From Dethiosulfatarculus sandiegensis (GTDB taxonomy: Bacteria > Desulfobacterota > Desulfarculia > Desulfarculales > Desulfarculaceae), in NCBI RefSeq assembly GCF_000931935.2, contig NZ_AZAC01000056.1:248001-312000 (forward strand): a stretch of 64,000 nt of DNA. Direction: 5' to 3'. Numbering within the stretch: the stretch's first letter is position 1; every line of letters begins with the position of its first letter. Of this stretch, positions 24,861 to 33,010 are shown one piece after another. Position numbers and translations under genes: made by a program. The notes below the pieces were generated by a model. It worked only from the letters and a program-made list of their open reading frames with translations, searched no databases and was not told the DNA's origin.

Positions 24861-26558
24861 TTGGAAGTGCAAGCTCAGAAAAAAGGCGCAGAGCTTAACC
24901 CCGGGCGGTTGTTGTTATTGGCCTGCTTGGGGCTTGTTGCCTCCCTGGCCGCCGGATTGATGTTAAGCCTTTTTTGGAATCACCAGGGCTTGGCCGGTGC
25001 GCCCCCAAATTGGAGTTGGCCCGGCGCCTGGCCGCATAGGGGAGACCTTAACCGCTTCATGGGGTTTTATCTCTGCGCCCTGGCCTGGCTGCCTTCTCTT
25101 GCCATGGTTTTAATGAGCTGGCATTGGCCCCCAAACCCTGAAAGGGGGCTGAGGACCGTAAATCGGGCCCTTTCCCTGGATGCGGCCACCTATTTGGCTT
25201 TACCGCTAATTGTGCTCACCCCTCTGGTCTGGAGACAGTTGGGCAACGGTTTTCTGGCCCTGGCCCTGGCTTTTATGGGGCTTTTGGCGGTGAAGTCGGC
25301 TATATTGGCCTGGAGCGCCTGGCAAGGTTTTTTAGTCCCCCAAGCTCCCGAACCGGGAGCAAGCCACCGGGCCAGAATGTTGGTTTTTTTCATGGTGGCT
25401 CTCATCTGCCTTAGCCTGGCCGCAGCCTGGTCCCAGGAGGTCTCTCCACCGAGCGGACTGGAAGCCCAAAGGCTGGCCGCGGCAGGGGGTGTGGCAGGCG
25501 ATTTCCCGGCCGCTCCGCCTGAAGCTCAGGGAGCGGTCCTCAAGCGGGGGGTGTATGGCTGGGCGCTCTCCCTTTCCGGCAATCTGGGCGGGCGCTTAAG
25601 CGGGGTTTTGTTCTCCGCTTTTTGGGCCGCACTGGCCGTGACTCTGTTGTGGAAGTGGCTTTGCGGGCTGGGTCTGGATCTTTCCGAGACACCGGTGGCT
25701 CTGGGAATTTTATTTTTCAGCGTCCCGGTTTTACGGATCAGTCAGCAGGCGGCTCCAGAGGCGCTGAGCCTGTTTTTGATCTGCCTGGCCCTGGTTTTCC
25801 GACAACGAATGCTCCATCGTTTCTGGTCTTCCTTGGCCGGGCTTCTCGCCTCTCTGGCCTGCCTGGCCGTTCTGTTGATATTTACCGGCGGCTACCATCC
25901 GTTGCCCCAGGGAACGGATTCGGTCTTAAACCGGGTTTTACACAGCACCCCGATTTATCTGCTCTGCGCCCCGGTTTTCCTCCTTGCCCTGGCCGGACTG
26001 CCCCAGGCCTTGCGCAGCTACCCCCGGGCGGGACTCGACGCCTTGACCCCCGCTCTTTTGGGCCTGTTCTGGCTGGCTGTTGATCAAGGGGCGAGCGCAG
26101 TAAGCAGAGGCCCCATGTTGCTTCTCATGAGCCTTCCTCTTTTGGGATTGGGCCTGGTCTTTTTCTTTCAGGGTTTCAACCGTCCCTGGCTCAGGCTGGT
26201 TTTGGGCATGGCCGCTTTTGTCACCCTGGCTTTTTCCTGGCTCAAGACCATGTCCCCCGCCCTGTGGGAGATTGGCCCGGATTTAAGCAGCCCGGTTCTG
26301 GCCGCCTTGAATACCCGGCTTGGTCCGGGTTTGTCCGGAGTGCTGCCCTTGCCGTTTATTGATCCTTGGCGTCTTTTGGCGTGGGGCGGGTTGTGGTTTG
26401 CCGTGTGTCTTTTGCTGATGCTTGTTTTGGGAAAGAATCACCTGCCGCCCCCCGAAAGGCTTCGAAAGGCCGCCTGGTCCCACAGTGAAGTAATGGCTTT
26501 GATGCTTTGCCTGGCAATACTGATCTTGATCACCCTTGTGCTGATCAGATGGCTTTAG
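24861..26558 (+). CDS. polytopic inner-membrane protein of unknown function
   Basis: I do not recognise a family. The 565-residue product is strongly hydrophobic, with roughly twelve predicted membrane segments: one at residues ~16-40 (LLLLACLGLVASLAAGLML), a group at ~70-190, another at ~240-340 and the rest to the C-terminus (MALMLCLAILILITLVLI). A soluble loop lies at ~190-235. The overall build recalls glycosyltransferase-C or dolichyl-phosphate-mannose-type membrane enzymes, but I see no convincing catalytic aspartates. The start is TTG with AGGAG 11 bases ahead; GTG at 24867 is an alternative. It follows the Nudix gene by 97 bases and ends before a convergent terminator. Confidence 0.7.
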   Translation: MEVQAQKKGAELNPGRLLLLACLGLVASLAAGLMLSLFWNHQGLAGAPPNWSWPGAWPHRGDLNRFMGFYLCALAWLPSLAMVLMSWHWPPNPERGLRTVNRALSLDAATYLALPLIVLTPLVWRQLGNGFLALALAFMGLLAVKSAILAWSAWQGFLVPQAPEPGASHRARMLVFFMVALICLSLAAAWSQEVSPPSGLEAQRLAAAGGVAGDFPAAPPEAQGAVLKRGVYGWALSLSGNLGGRLSGVLFSAFWAALAVTLLWKWLCGLGLDLSETPVALGILFFSVPVLRISQQAAPEALSLFLICLALVFRQRMLHRFWSSLAGLLASLACLAVLLIFTGGYHPLPQGTDSVLNRVLHSTPIYLLCAPVFLLALAGLPQALRSYPRAGLDALTPALLGLFWLAVDQGASAVSRGPMLLLMSLPLLGLGLVFFFQGFNRPWLRLVLGMAAFVTLAFSWLKTMSPALWEIGPDLSSPVLAALNTRLGPGLSGVLPLPFIDPWRLLAWGGLWFAVCLLLMLVLGKNHLPPPERLRKAAWSHSEVMALMLCLAILILITLVLIRWL

Positions 26559-26656
26559 CGGAATATCAGGACGATATTTAGCCTTTAATGAACAGGCTGT
26601 TTGGGGAAACCCGAAGATGCCGCCGGATTGCGGCCTTTACAAGGTGAAAAATTCAG

Positions 26657-26691
26657 GCCGCCCGGCAAAACTCCAGGTTTTGCCGGGCGGC
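26657..26691. terminator. strong bidirectional terminator between the membrane-protein gene and glnB
   Basis: GCCGCCCGGCAAAAC (26657-26671) pairs perfectly with 26677-26691 around TCCAG. On the minus strand a TTTTT tract follows, so it ends the amtB-glnB transcript and probably also the convergent plus-strand one. Confidence 0.85.
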
Positions 26692-26731
26692 ATCTTATAA
26701 ATTCCGGGCATTATCTGCAATCATGGGGGTA

Positions 26732-27112
26732 TCAGGCCTCTTCTCTTTTTTGATCAATATCTCCGGGATACATGACAGCTTCGCGCCCCCTTTCGCCTGT
26801 ACGGATGCGCACCGCTTCACTCACCGGGTAGATAAAGATCATGCCGTCTCCGGCCCGGCCGGTGCGGGCGGCCTGGGTTATGGCCTCCACTGTTTTGTCC
26901 AGGTTGTGTTCACTCAAAATGATGTTTATCTGGATTTTCGGCAAAAGGTCCACCTGGTAGGAGCCCGAACGCCCCACCAGGCTTATGCCCCCCTGCCTTC
27001 CCTGACCCCGGATTTCGTAGATGTTGAATCCAATGATGCCGATTTCCGTCAGGGCGGACTTAACTTCGTTAAGCTTGTCCTCGCGGATTATCGCCTCTAT
27101 CTTGGTAAGCAT
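26732..27112 (-). CDS. glnK: nitrogen regulatory protein P-II
   Basis: P-II proteins are trimeric sensors of 2-oxoglutarate, ATP/ADP and energy or nitrogen status. The 126-residue product starts MLTKIEAIIREDKLNEVKSAL and carries a T-loop ending GSYQVDLLPK, whose tyrosine aligns with the uridylylation site Tyr51; the neighbouring Tyr46 position is valine. The C-terminal signature GRAGDGMIFIYPVSEAVRIRTGERG is complete. The protein is ~14 residues longer than the common 112 because of an acidic/basic tail. Lying 35 bases behind amtB, it is most likely GlnK, which blocks the ammonium channel when nitrogen is sufficient. Confidence 0.93.
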   Translation of the reverse strand: MLTKIEAIIREDKLNEVKSALTEIGIIGFNIYEIRGQGRQGGISLVGRSGSYQVDLLPKIQINIILSEHNLDKTVEAITQAARTGRAGDGMIFIYPVSEAVRIRTGERGREAVMYPGDIDQKREEA

Positions 27113-27147
27113 TTGATTGCCTTTCTTTTTTTAAATAGGGGGCCTTC

Positions 27148-28365
27148 TCAGGAATAGGCCCTTTCACCATGTTCACTGAGATCAAGCCCTATCTCTTCGG
27201 CCAGGCCACTGACCCTGAGCCCCAACCAGGCATCGATTATCCTGGCGAGTATGAATGTCATCGTGGATACATAGGCGATCGTTACTACAACCGAAACGGC
27301 CTGGATCAGAAGCTGGGTGGGATTGCCGTAGAATAAACCCGCTGCCTGGTTGATTGCCGGGTCTGCAAAGATGCCTGTGGCCAAGGCCCCCCAAACTCCG
27401 GCCATGCCGTGGCAGGCCCAGACGTCCAGGGATTCATCTAGGTTTTTGGATTGTCGGAACTGGATGGAATAATAGCTGACCGGTGCGGCCAGGGCTCCGA
27501 TCACCAGGGCGCCCAAAGGGGATACAAAACCCGCACCCGGGGTGATGGCCACCAGTCCCACTACTGCTCCGGTGGCTATCCCCATGACACTGGGGCGGTT
27601 TTCCCGCCAGCTCAGCACGCCCCAGACCAGTGCCGCCGAGGCGGCCGCAGTGTTGGTGGTGACTAAAGCGTTTGCCGCCAGACCGTCTGCGGCCAGTGAA
27701 CTGCCCGCATTGAAACCGAACCAGCCCACCCATAAAAGCCCCGCTCCCAGGACCGTGAAGGGTATGTTGTGGGGCTCCATGGTGGTTATGGTGAAACCTT
27801 TTCTGGGCCCTATGGCCAGGGCAAAGGCCAGGGCGCTGAAACCGGCGGCTATATGCACCACATTGCCCCCTGCAAAATCCAGGGCTCCCATGGCTCCCAT
27901 CCAGCCTCCCTTGCCCCAGACCCAATGACACAACGGGTCGTAGACCAGGGTTGTCCACAAAAGGCTGAAAAGTAAAAAGGCGCTGAAGCGGACCCGCTCC
28001 ACAAAGGCCCCGGTTATCAAGGCCGGAGTGATGACGGCAAACATCATCTGAAAGGAGGCAAAGGCCAGATGGGGAATGGTCTCGGCATAAGGGCCGGGAG
28101 TTTTACCCACCAGGTTGAAGCCGACAAAATCGAGGCCGCCGATGATGCCTGCGTGGTCTGCGCCGAAACTCAGACTGTAGCCAATCACAACCCACTGCAC
28201 CCCGATAAGGGCCATCATGATGAAACTCAGGTTCAGGGTGGAAAGGATGTTTTTTTTGCGCACCATGCCTCCATAGAAAAAAGCCAGGGCAGGGGTCATT
28301 AAAAGGACCAGGGCTGTGCTGATCATGATCCAGGCGGTGTCTCCGGGATTGATTTCCGGGGTCAT
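27148..28365 (-). CDS. amtB: ammonium transporter
   Basis: This is a trimeric inner-membrane channel for ammonium. The 405-residue product has about eleven hydrophobic segments. The twin histidines of the pore are visible in GGNVVHIAAGFSAL and DVWACHGMAGVWGALATGIF, and the substrate-site FYGGMVRKKN segment is near the N-terminus. The N-terminus lacks a long signal peptide, as in many bacterial Amt proteins. A sigma-54-type promoter lies ~75-90 bases upstream, so expression is probably induced by NtrC-like activation under nitrogen limitation. It forms a two-gene operon with the P-II gene. Confidence 0.95.
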   Translation of the reverse strand: MTPEINPGDTAWIMISTALVLLMTPALAFFYGGMVRKKNILSTLNLSFIMMALIGVQWVVIGYSLSFGADHAGIIGGLDFVGFNLVGKTPGPYAETIPHLAFASFQMMFAVITPALITGAFVERVRFSAFLLFSLLWTTLVYDPLCHWVWGKGGWMGAMGALDFAGGNVVHIAAGFSALAFALAIGPRKGFTITTMEPHNIPFTVLGAGLLWVGWFGFNAGSSLAADGLAANALVTTNTAAASAALVWGVLSWRENRPSVMGIATGAVVGLVAITPGAGFVSPLGALVIGALAAPVSYYSIQFRQSKNLDESLDVWACHGMAGVWGALATGIFADPAINQAAGLFYGNPTQLLIQAVSVVVTIAYVSTMTFILARIIDAWLGLRVSGLAEEIGLDLSEHGERAYS

Positions 28366-28437
28366 GTTGGCTTTCTCCTTCTGGTGCGTTGTATAAAAAG
28401 ATGCGGAATCACCCTCTTTTTAAAAAGAAATATTTCC

Positions 28438-28453
28438 TGCACAAGTCGGGCCA
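28438..28453 (-). promoter_or_regulatory. sigma-54 promoter for amtB-glnK
   Basis: Read on the minus strand: TGGCCCGACTTGTGCA, with the invariant GG and GC exactly 10 bases apart and 5' TGGC preserved. It ends ~73 bases before the amtB ATG. The match and the nitrogen genes behind it support each other. Confidence 0.7.
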
Positions 28454-28717
28454 TTTGTATTTTTTAAAGATAACTAATTGAAATAAGGTTTAAAAAATAC
28501 TAAGATTCCAAAAGGCGTCAGGTCTTGTAACGTCAATTCTCGCAGACCTGGCGGATGCTTTTTGAAAGGGACAAAATGGGGGGTTGAATTAAGATATTGT
28601 AAATATGTATGAAATCTCTCAAAGGTGAAAAGGTTCCAAAGCGTAACATTTTTTTAAAATCATACCTTTTGGTAGGTTGACTGTTTAGTGAAGCAAAGGG
28701 CGCGGACAGGTCTTTTC
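28454..28717. other. intergenic region upstream of amtB and hisS
   Basis: AT-rich, no gene seen. CAGGTCT (28519-28525) can pair with AGACCTG about 20 bases later, followed by a T-tract; this may be a terminator-like fold or an activator-site region for the sigma-54 promoter. No NtrC-type dyad was obvious to me. Confidence 0.35.
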
Positions 28718-28746
28718 TTGACGCTCGCCAGACAGGCGGGTATAAA
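28718..28746 (+). promoter_or_regulatory. sigma-70 promoter for hisS
   Basis: TTGACG (28718-28723), a 17-base spacer and TATAAA (28741-28746): five of six matches at each element. The transcript would start about 28753, giving a ~150-base leader before the GTG at 28901. Confidence 0.7.
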
Positions 28747-28900
28747 ATCTAATCTTTCAGTGGGCCTTTGGTTCCTCCCAGGGCTTCCCCCTCGGGCAAT
28801 AGGTTCCGGTCAAGAATTTTTCCGCCAAGGCGTCGATATCGGCCTGGGGTGCTTTTTAAGCCGCCTCGGACTGGATCAGGTGGATCTGGAGGTTTAAGGC

Positions 28901-30139
28901 GTGAGTATTCAGGCGGTTCGCGGCATGAAAGATGTGCTGCCACCCGAAGTATTTAAGTGGCAGAATATGGAAAAGACCGTGCGGGAGATTTTTCGCGCAT
29001 TTGGTTTTTCCGAGATTAAAATTCCGGTTTTGGAGCGTACAGAGCTTTTTGCCCGTTCCATAGGCGAGACCACGGATATCGTGGAAAAAGAGATGTATAC
29101 CTTCAGCGACCGCTCAGGTGACTCGCTTACCATGCGTCCCGAGGCCACCGCAGGAGTGTTGCGCGCCTATGTGGAGCATAAGATCCACGCCCAGCCCGGG
29201 CCGCACAAGCTGTTTGCCATCGGTCCCATGTTCAGGCATGAAAGGCCCCAAAAAGGCAGGCTGCGCCAGTTTAACCAGATAGACGCCGAAATCCTGGGTG
29301 ACGAAAGTCCGCTTTTAGATGCGGAACTGATGGTCATGCTGGTCCACATGGTGGAGAGCCTGGGGCTCACCAACGTGGATTTGCATATCAATTCCCTGGG
29401 GTGCTCCAAGTGCCGTCCAAAATACCGCCAGGCGCTTATAGACTTTTTTGAGCCCAAAAAGCAGAATCTTTGCGAAGACTGTCTGCGCAGGCTGAATGCG
29501 AACCCCTTACGGGTGTTGGACTGCAAGGTGGAAGGCTGTAAGGAACAGGCTGAGGGCGCTCCTGTTATTCTGGATCACATCTGCGACGAATGCGCGGAAC
29601 ATTTCAGTCAGGTGCGCAAGGGCCTGGACAGCGCAGGGGTTTCTTACCAGCTTGATCCCCGCATGGTCAGGGGGCTGGACTACTACGTGCGCACCACCTT
29701 TGAGGTGGTCACAGGTGACCTGGGGGCCCAAAACGCAGTGGCCGGCGGCGGCCGCTATGACGGACTGATCGAGGTTCTGGGCGGACCTCCCCAGGGCGGT
29801 ATCGGCTTTGCCGCGGGTTTGGAGCGGCTGGCCCTCCTGGCCCCTGAACCGGCCGAAAGACCCGGTCCGGCTCTGTTTGTGGCTGCATTGGGTGAAAAAC
29901 CCCGGGAAGAGGCCTTTAAACTGGTTCAGAATTTAAGGCGCAAGGGTATTTGGGCCGAAATGACCAGCCAGGACAAGAGCCTCAAGGCTCAGATGCGCAG
30001 GGCCGGTAAGCTGGATTCGGCCAAGGTGCTTATCCTGGGAGAGAATGAGCTTGAGAAGGGCGAGGCCGTGCTGAAAAATATGCAGGACGGCAGTCAAGAG
30101 AATTTGCCCTTTTCCGAAGTGGAAGAAGCCATCGGCTGA
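28901..30139 (+). CDS. hisS: histidyl-tRNA synthetase
   Basis: This class II synthetase charges tRNA-His. The 412-residue product contains VRGMKDVLPPE at the N-terminus, motif 2 region TMRPEATAGVLRAYVEH and FRHERPQKGRLRQFNQI, the histidine-specific RGLDYYVRTTFEV and the C-terminal anticodon domain. A cysteine-bearing insert (CSKCRPKYRQAL, CEDCLRRLN, LDCK, CDECAEHF) is the form seen in many bacterial HisRS. The start is GTG at 28901 with GGAGG 8 bases ahead. A good sigma-70 promoter lies ~155 bases upstream. aspS follows after 204 bases. Confidence 0.96.
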   Translation: MSIQAVRGMKDVLPPEVFKWQNMEKTVREIFRAFGFSEIKIPVLERTELFARSIGETTDIVEKEMYTFSDRSGDSLTMRPEATAGVLRAYVEHKIHAQPGPHKLFAIGPMFRHERPQKGRLRQFNQIDAEILGDESPLLDAELMVMLVHMVESLGLTNVDLHINSLGCSKCRPKYRQALIDFFEPKKQNLCEDCLRRLNANPLRVLDCKVEGCKEQAEGAPVILDHICDECAEHFSQVRKGLDSAGVSYQLDPRMVRGLDYYVRTTFEVVTGDLGAQNAVAGGGRYDGLIEVLGGPPQGGIGFAAGLERLALLAPEPAERPGPALFVAALGEKPREEAFKLVQNLRRKGIWAEMTSQDKSLKAQMRRAGKLDSAKVLILGENELEKGEAVLKNMQDGSQENLPFSEVEEAIG

Positions 30140-30236
30140 TCAAAAATATCAGCCCGGCGGGAATATTACATATAACCAGGCCGCTGGCGAGACAAAAAGC
30201 GCCTTGCCCTTGATCTGGGGAAAATAAAGTTATTTC

Positions 30237-30262
30237 GCCGACTGTTGTTCACGACAGTCGGC
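30237..30262. terminator. hairpin between hisS and aspS
   Basis: GCCGACTGT (30237-30245) pairs with ACAGTCGGC (30254-30262) around an 8-base loop. No T-run follows, so it is either a weak terminator or a processing/leader structure. Confidence 0.4.
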
Positions 30263-30343
30263 ATCTAAGGACCTTTAGACGCATTGAGCAACCGGCTTTT
30301 CGGTTTGCCGGGCGGCAAAGGGCGTTAGGGGAGTTGAAAGCAA

Positions 30344-32134
30344 TTGTCCGAGAAGTTCATTACAGATCTTAAACGGACCCATAGCTGCGGTGAGTTGACC
30401 CTGGCCGACGAAGGCAAGACGGTTGTGCTCATGGGCTGGGCCCAGAGGCGCCGGGACCATGGCGGATTGATTTTTGTGGACTTGCGCGACAGGGAAGGAC
30501 TGACCCAAGTGGTCTTCAACCCTGAGGTGAGCGGTGGAGCTCACAGCGAGGCGCATCAGATCCGCTCCGAGTTCTGCCTGGCGATCAAGGGCCTGGTGCG
30601 CCCCCGGCCCGAAGGCATGCTTAACGACAAGCTGAAAACCGGCGGTATAGAAGTCTATGTGGACCAGTTTGAGATATTGAACCCCAGCAAGACTCCTCCT
30701 TTTATACTGGAAGAGTGGGTGGACGTCTCCGAGGCGGTGCGGCTGCGGCATCGTTTTCTGGACTTAAGGCGCCCCGAGATGTTCAGGAATCTCAAGATGC
30801 GTCACCTGTCCGCCCAGGCTGTCAGGGCATACCTCAATGAAAAGGGTTTCCTGGAGGTGGAGACTCCCGTGCTCACCAAATCCACCCCCGAAGGCGCCAG
30901 GGACTTTTTGGTTCCCAGCAGGCTGAACCCCCAGGCCTTCTATGCCCTTCCTCAGTCTCCCCAGCTTTTTAAGCAGCTTTTGATGGTGGCCGGGATTGAA
31001 CGCTACTACCAGATCGTACGTTGCTTCAGGGACGAAGACCTGCGCGCTGACCGTCAGCCCGAGTTCACCCAGGTGGATATTGAGATGAGCTTTGTGGCCG
31101 AAAAAGACGTCATGGAGCTTACCGAGGGCCTGGTGGCCGAGATCGTAAAGACCGCCGTCGGTAAAACCATGAAACGCCCCGTGCCTAGGCTCACCTATGC
31201 CGATGCCATGGAGCGCTTTGGCTTAGATGCCCCGGATATGCGTTTTGGCCTTGAAATAAATGACTTGACCGAGATCATGAAGGAGGTTGACTTCAAGGTC
31301 TTCCGGCAGGTGGCGGAAAGCGGCGGCAAGGTCAAGGCCATCAACGGCAAGGCCATGGCCAAGCTCAGCAGAAAAGACTTGGATGATCTCACCAGCTTTG
31401 TGGCCGACTTCGGCGCCAAGGGCCTGGCCTGGGTGAAGGTCAAGCCCGGCGGCGAATGGCAGTCTCCCATCGCCAAATTCTTCAGTGACGGCGAAAAGGC
31501 AAAGATCGCGGAAACCCTTGATGCCGCAGAAGGGGACGTGCTTTTCTTCGGAGCCGATTCCGCAGAGGTTGCCTGCGAATATATGGGCAGGCTCAGGCTG
31601 GAGCTGGCCAGACGGTTCGAACTGGCCGACCCCAACGAACTTTGTTTCTGCTGGGTCACGGATTTCCCCCTGGTTGAATACAACCCCGAGGAAAAACGTT
31701 TCACCGCCATGCACCACCCCTTTACCGCGCCTCAGGCCGAGGATGTAGAACTTCTGGAGAGCGACCCGGCCAAGGTGAAGGCCAGGGCCTACGACATTGT
31801 TCTTAACGGCAGCGAGGTAGGCGGCGGTTCCATCAGAATCAATACGCCGGCCATGCAGTCCAAGGTATTCAATGCCTTGGGCATTGGCGAAGAAGAAGCC
31901 CAGGAAAAATTCAGTTTCCTCATGGATGCCCTGACCTACGGAGCCCCGCCTCACGGCGGTGTGGCCCTTGGATTTGACCGCCTGGTAGCGATCCTGGCAG
32001 GGGCTGAATCCATCAGGGAGGTCATAGCTTTTCCCAAGACCCAAAAGGGCGGTTGCCCGCTGACCCAGGCTCCCTCAAAAGTTGATATGACTCAACTTCT
32101 GGAATTGGGGCTTCGTCTGGACTCAGTGAAATGA
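30344..32134 (+). CDS. aspS: aspartyl-tRNA synthetase, probably non-discriminating (Asp/Asn)
   Basis: This class II synthetase charges tRNA-Asp. The 596-residue bacterial-type enzyme has an N-terminal OB-fold (GWAQRRRDHGGLIFVDLRD), motif 2 (RCFRDEDLRADRQPEFTQVD), the bacterial GAD insert (~290-420) and motif 3 (GGVALGFDRLVAIL). In the OB-fold the residue after RRRD is histidine; E. coli has leucine there, whereas the known non-discriminating Pseudomonas enzyme has histidine. The enzyme therefore probably also makes Asp-tRNA-Asn for amidation. The start is TTG with AGGGGAG ~9 bases ahead. Confidence 0.95.
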   Translation: MSEKFITDLKRTHSCGELTLADEGKTVVLMGWAQRRRDHGGLIFVDLRDREGLTQVVFNPEVSGGAHSEAHQIRSEFCLAIKGLVRPRPEGMLNDKLKTGGIEVYVDQFEILNPSKTPPFILEEWVDVSEAVRLRHRFLDLRRPEMFRNLKMRHLSAQAVRAYLNEKGFLEVETPVLTKSTPEGARDFLVPSRLNPQAFYALPQSPQLFKQLLMVAGIERYYQIVRCFRDEDLRADRQPEFTQVDIEMSFVAEKDVMELTEGLVAEIVKTAVGKTMKRPVPRLTYADAMERFGLDAPDMRFGLEINDLTEIMKEVDFKVFRQVAESGGKVKAINGKAMAKLSRKDLDDLTSFVADFGAKGLAWVKVKPGGEWQSPIAKFFSDGEKAKIAETLDAAEGDVLFFGADSAEVACEYMGRLRLELARRFELADPNELCFCWVTDFPLVEYNPEEKRFTAMHHPFTAPQAEDVELLESDPAKVKARAYDIVLNGSEVGGGSIRINTPAMQSKVFNALGIGEEEAQEKFSFLMDALTYGAPPHGGVALGFDRLVAILAGAESIREVIAFPKTQKGGCPLTQAPSKVDMTQLLELGLRLDSVK

Positions 32135-32159
32135 GATCGTTTTGTAACGGCTAAACTTG

Positions 32160-32189
32160 TTGACAGCCTGTACATTACACGTTTAGAAT
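32160..32189 (+). promoter_or_regulatory. sigma-70 promoter for the LysM lipoprotein gene
   Basis: TTGACA (32160-32165), an 18-base spacer and TAGAAT (32184-32189). The predicted 5' end opens directly into a hairpin (CATCAT near 32198 pairing with ATGATG near 32221, around a T8 loop), giving a structured ~120-base leader. Confidence 0.65.
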
Positions 32190-32318
32190 AACTTCATCAT
32201 GAGGGGTTTTTTTTGCCCTTATGATGCTACCACCTCTGCATATTGAAAACCGTACCGACGTACGATTACAAAGAACAACCTTGACCCAGCTTCATGCGAG
32301 GGAAGGAGGATTTTGGGA

Positions 32319-32771
32319 ATGAGGAAACTGGTGAAGATGTTTCCCTGGATCGCGGTAGTGGTCGCGCTGGGGATGCTGAGCGGATGTGCCGCCATTTGCG
32401 GTGTGGATGAGGAAAAACCCGCACCGGCGCCGCCGCCTCCTCCCAAGCAGTGGAAGGCCAAACCTGCACCGGTGACCGACAAGCCTGCTCCTCCGCCGGC
32501 TTTGCCGACCACCTACACCGTGGAGAAGTGCGACGACCTGTACACTATCTCCGCCAAACCCCAGATCTATAACGATCCTTGGCTGTGGCCGCTTCTGTGG
32601 GACGCCAACAAGGATAAAATTCAGGATCCCAACAAGATCAAAGAGGGAACCGTCTTGACCATCCAACGTGGTGTAGATGATCAAGCCAAGGCAGATGCCC
32701 GTGATCGCGCCAAGAAGTTCCCGAAATACATCCCGCCGGCAGGAGCCAAGCGCTACTGCCCGCCGAAGTAG
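32319..32771 (+). CDS. LysM-like lipoprotein
   Basis: This is a 150-residue secreted protein. The ATG at 32319 has AGGAGG 9 bases ahead. The N-terminus is a lipoprotein signal (WIAVVVALGMLSGC, lipobox LSGC), so Cys ~25 is probably lipidated. A proline-rich linker (PAPAPPPPPKQWKAKPAP) follows, then a LysM-like domain at ~66-115 (YTVEKCDDLYTISAKPQIYNDPWLWPLLWDANKDKI and the GTVLTI end), which would bind peptidoglycan. A strong promoter ahead and a very strong terminator behind show an independent, probably highly expressed transcript, as expected for a structural envelope protein. Confidence 0.8.
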   Translation: MRKLVKMFPWIAVVVALGMLSGCAAICGVDEEKPAPAPPPPPKQWKAKPAPVTDKPAPPPALPTTYTVEKCDDLYTISAKPQIYNDPWLWPLLWDANKDKIQDPNKIKEGTVLTIQRGVDDQAKADARDRAKKFPKYIPPAGAKRYCPPK

Positions 32772-32831
32772 TTTAGACCGCCTGATCCGGCCCCCGGTCA
32801 TTGGCGGGGGCTGGCGGATCTTAGACAGCCA

Positions 32832-32876
32832 GCAAGAAGGGGGCACCATATGGTGCCTCCTTCTTGCTTTTTTTTT
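32832..32876 (+). terminator. strong intrinsic terminator after the LysM lipoprotein gene
   Basis: GCAAGAAGGGGGCACCAT (32832-32849) pairs with 32850-32867 with a single G-T, then nine T (32868-32876). Confidence 0.93.
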
Positions 32877-32941
32877 ATTGGCAAGGAAGTTTTATATCGA
32901 CTTCATTTAGCGCATCAAATCCCTTTTCGGGGAAAGGCGGA

Positions 32942-32968
32942 TTCCGTTGCAAACAGCTTGCAACGGAA
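32942..32968. promoter_or_regulatory. perfect 11+5+11 dyad upstream of the aldolase-Cache gene
   Basis: TTCCGTTGCAA (32942-32952) is exactly complementary to TTGCAACGGAA (32958-32968), with spacer ACAGC. It lies ~45 bases before the ATG at 33011 and no T-run follows, so it looks like an operator rather than a terminator. The regulator is unknown. Confidence 0.65.
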
Positions 32969-33010
32969 ACGTGTATTTAAACATTTTTTAGCACCGTTTG
33001 GAGGTTCCAC

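Noticed and set aside
31223-32044. 273-codon minus-strand open frame inside aspS (similar cases in the carboxyltransferase, the mutase and the YihY gene).
   Set aside because: Shadow of a conserved gene with GC-rich third positions; no independent support.
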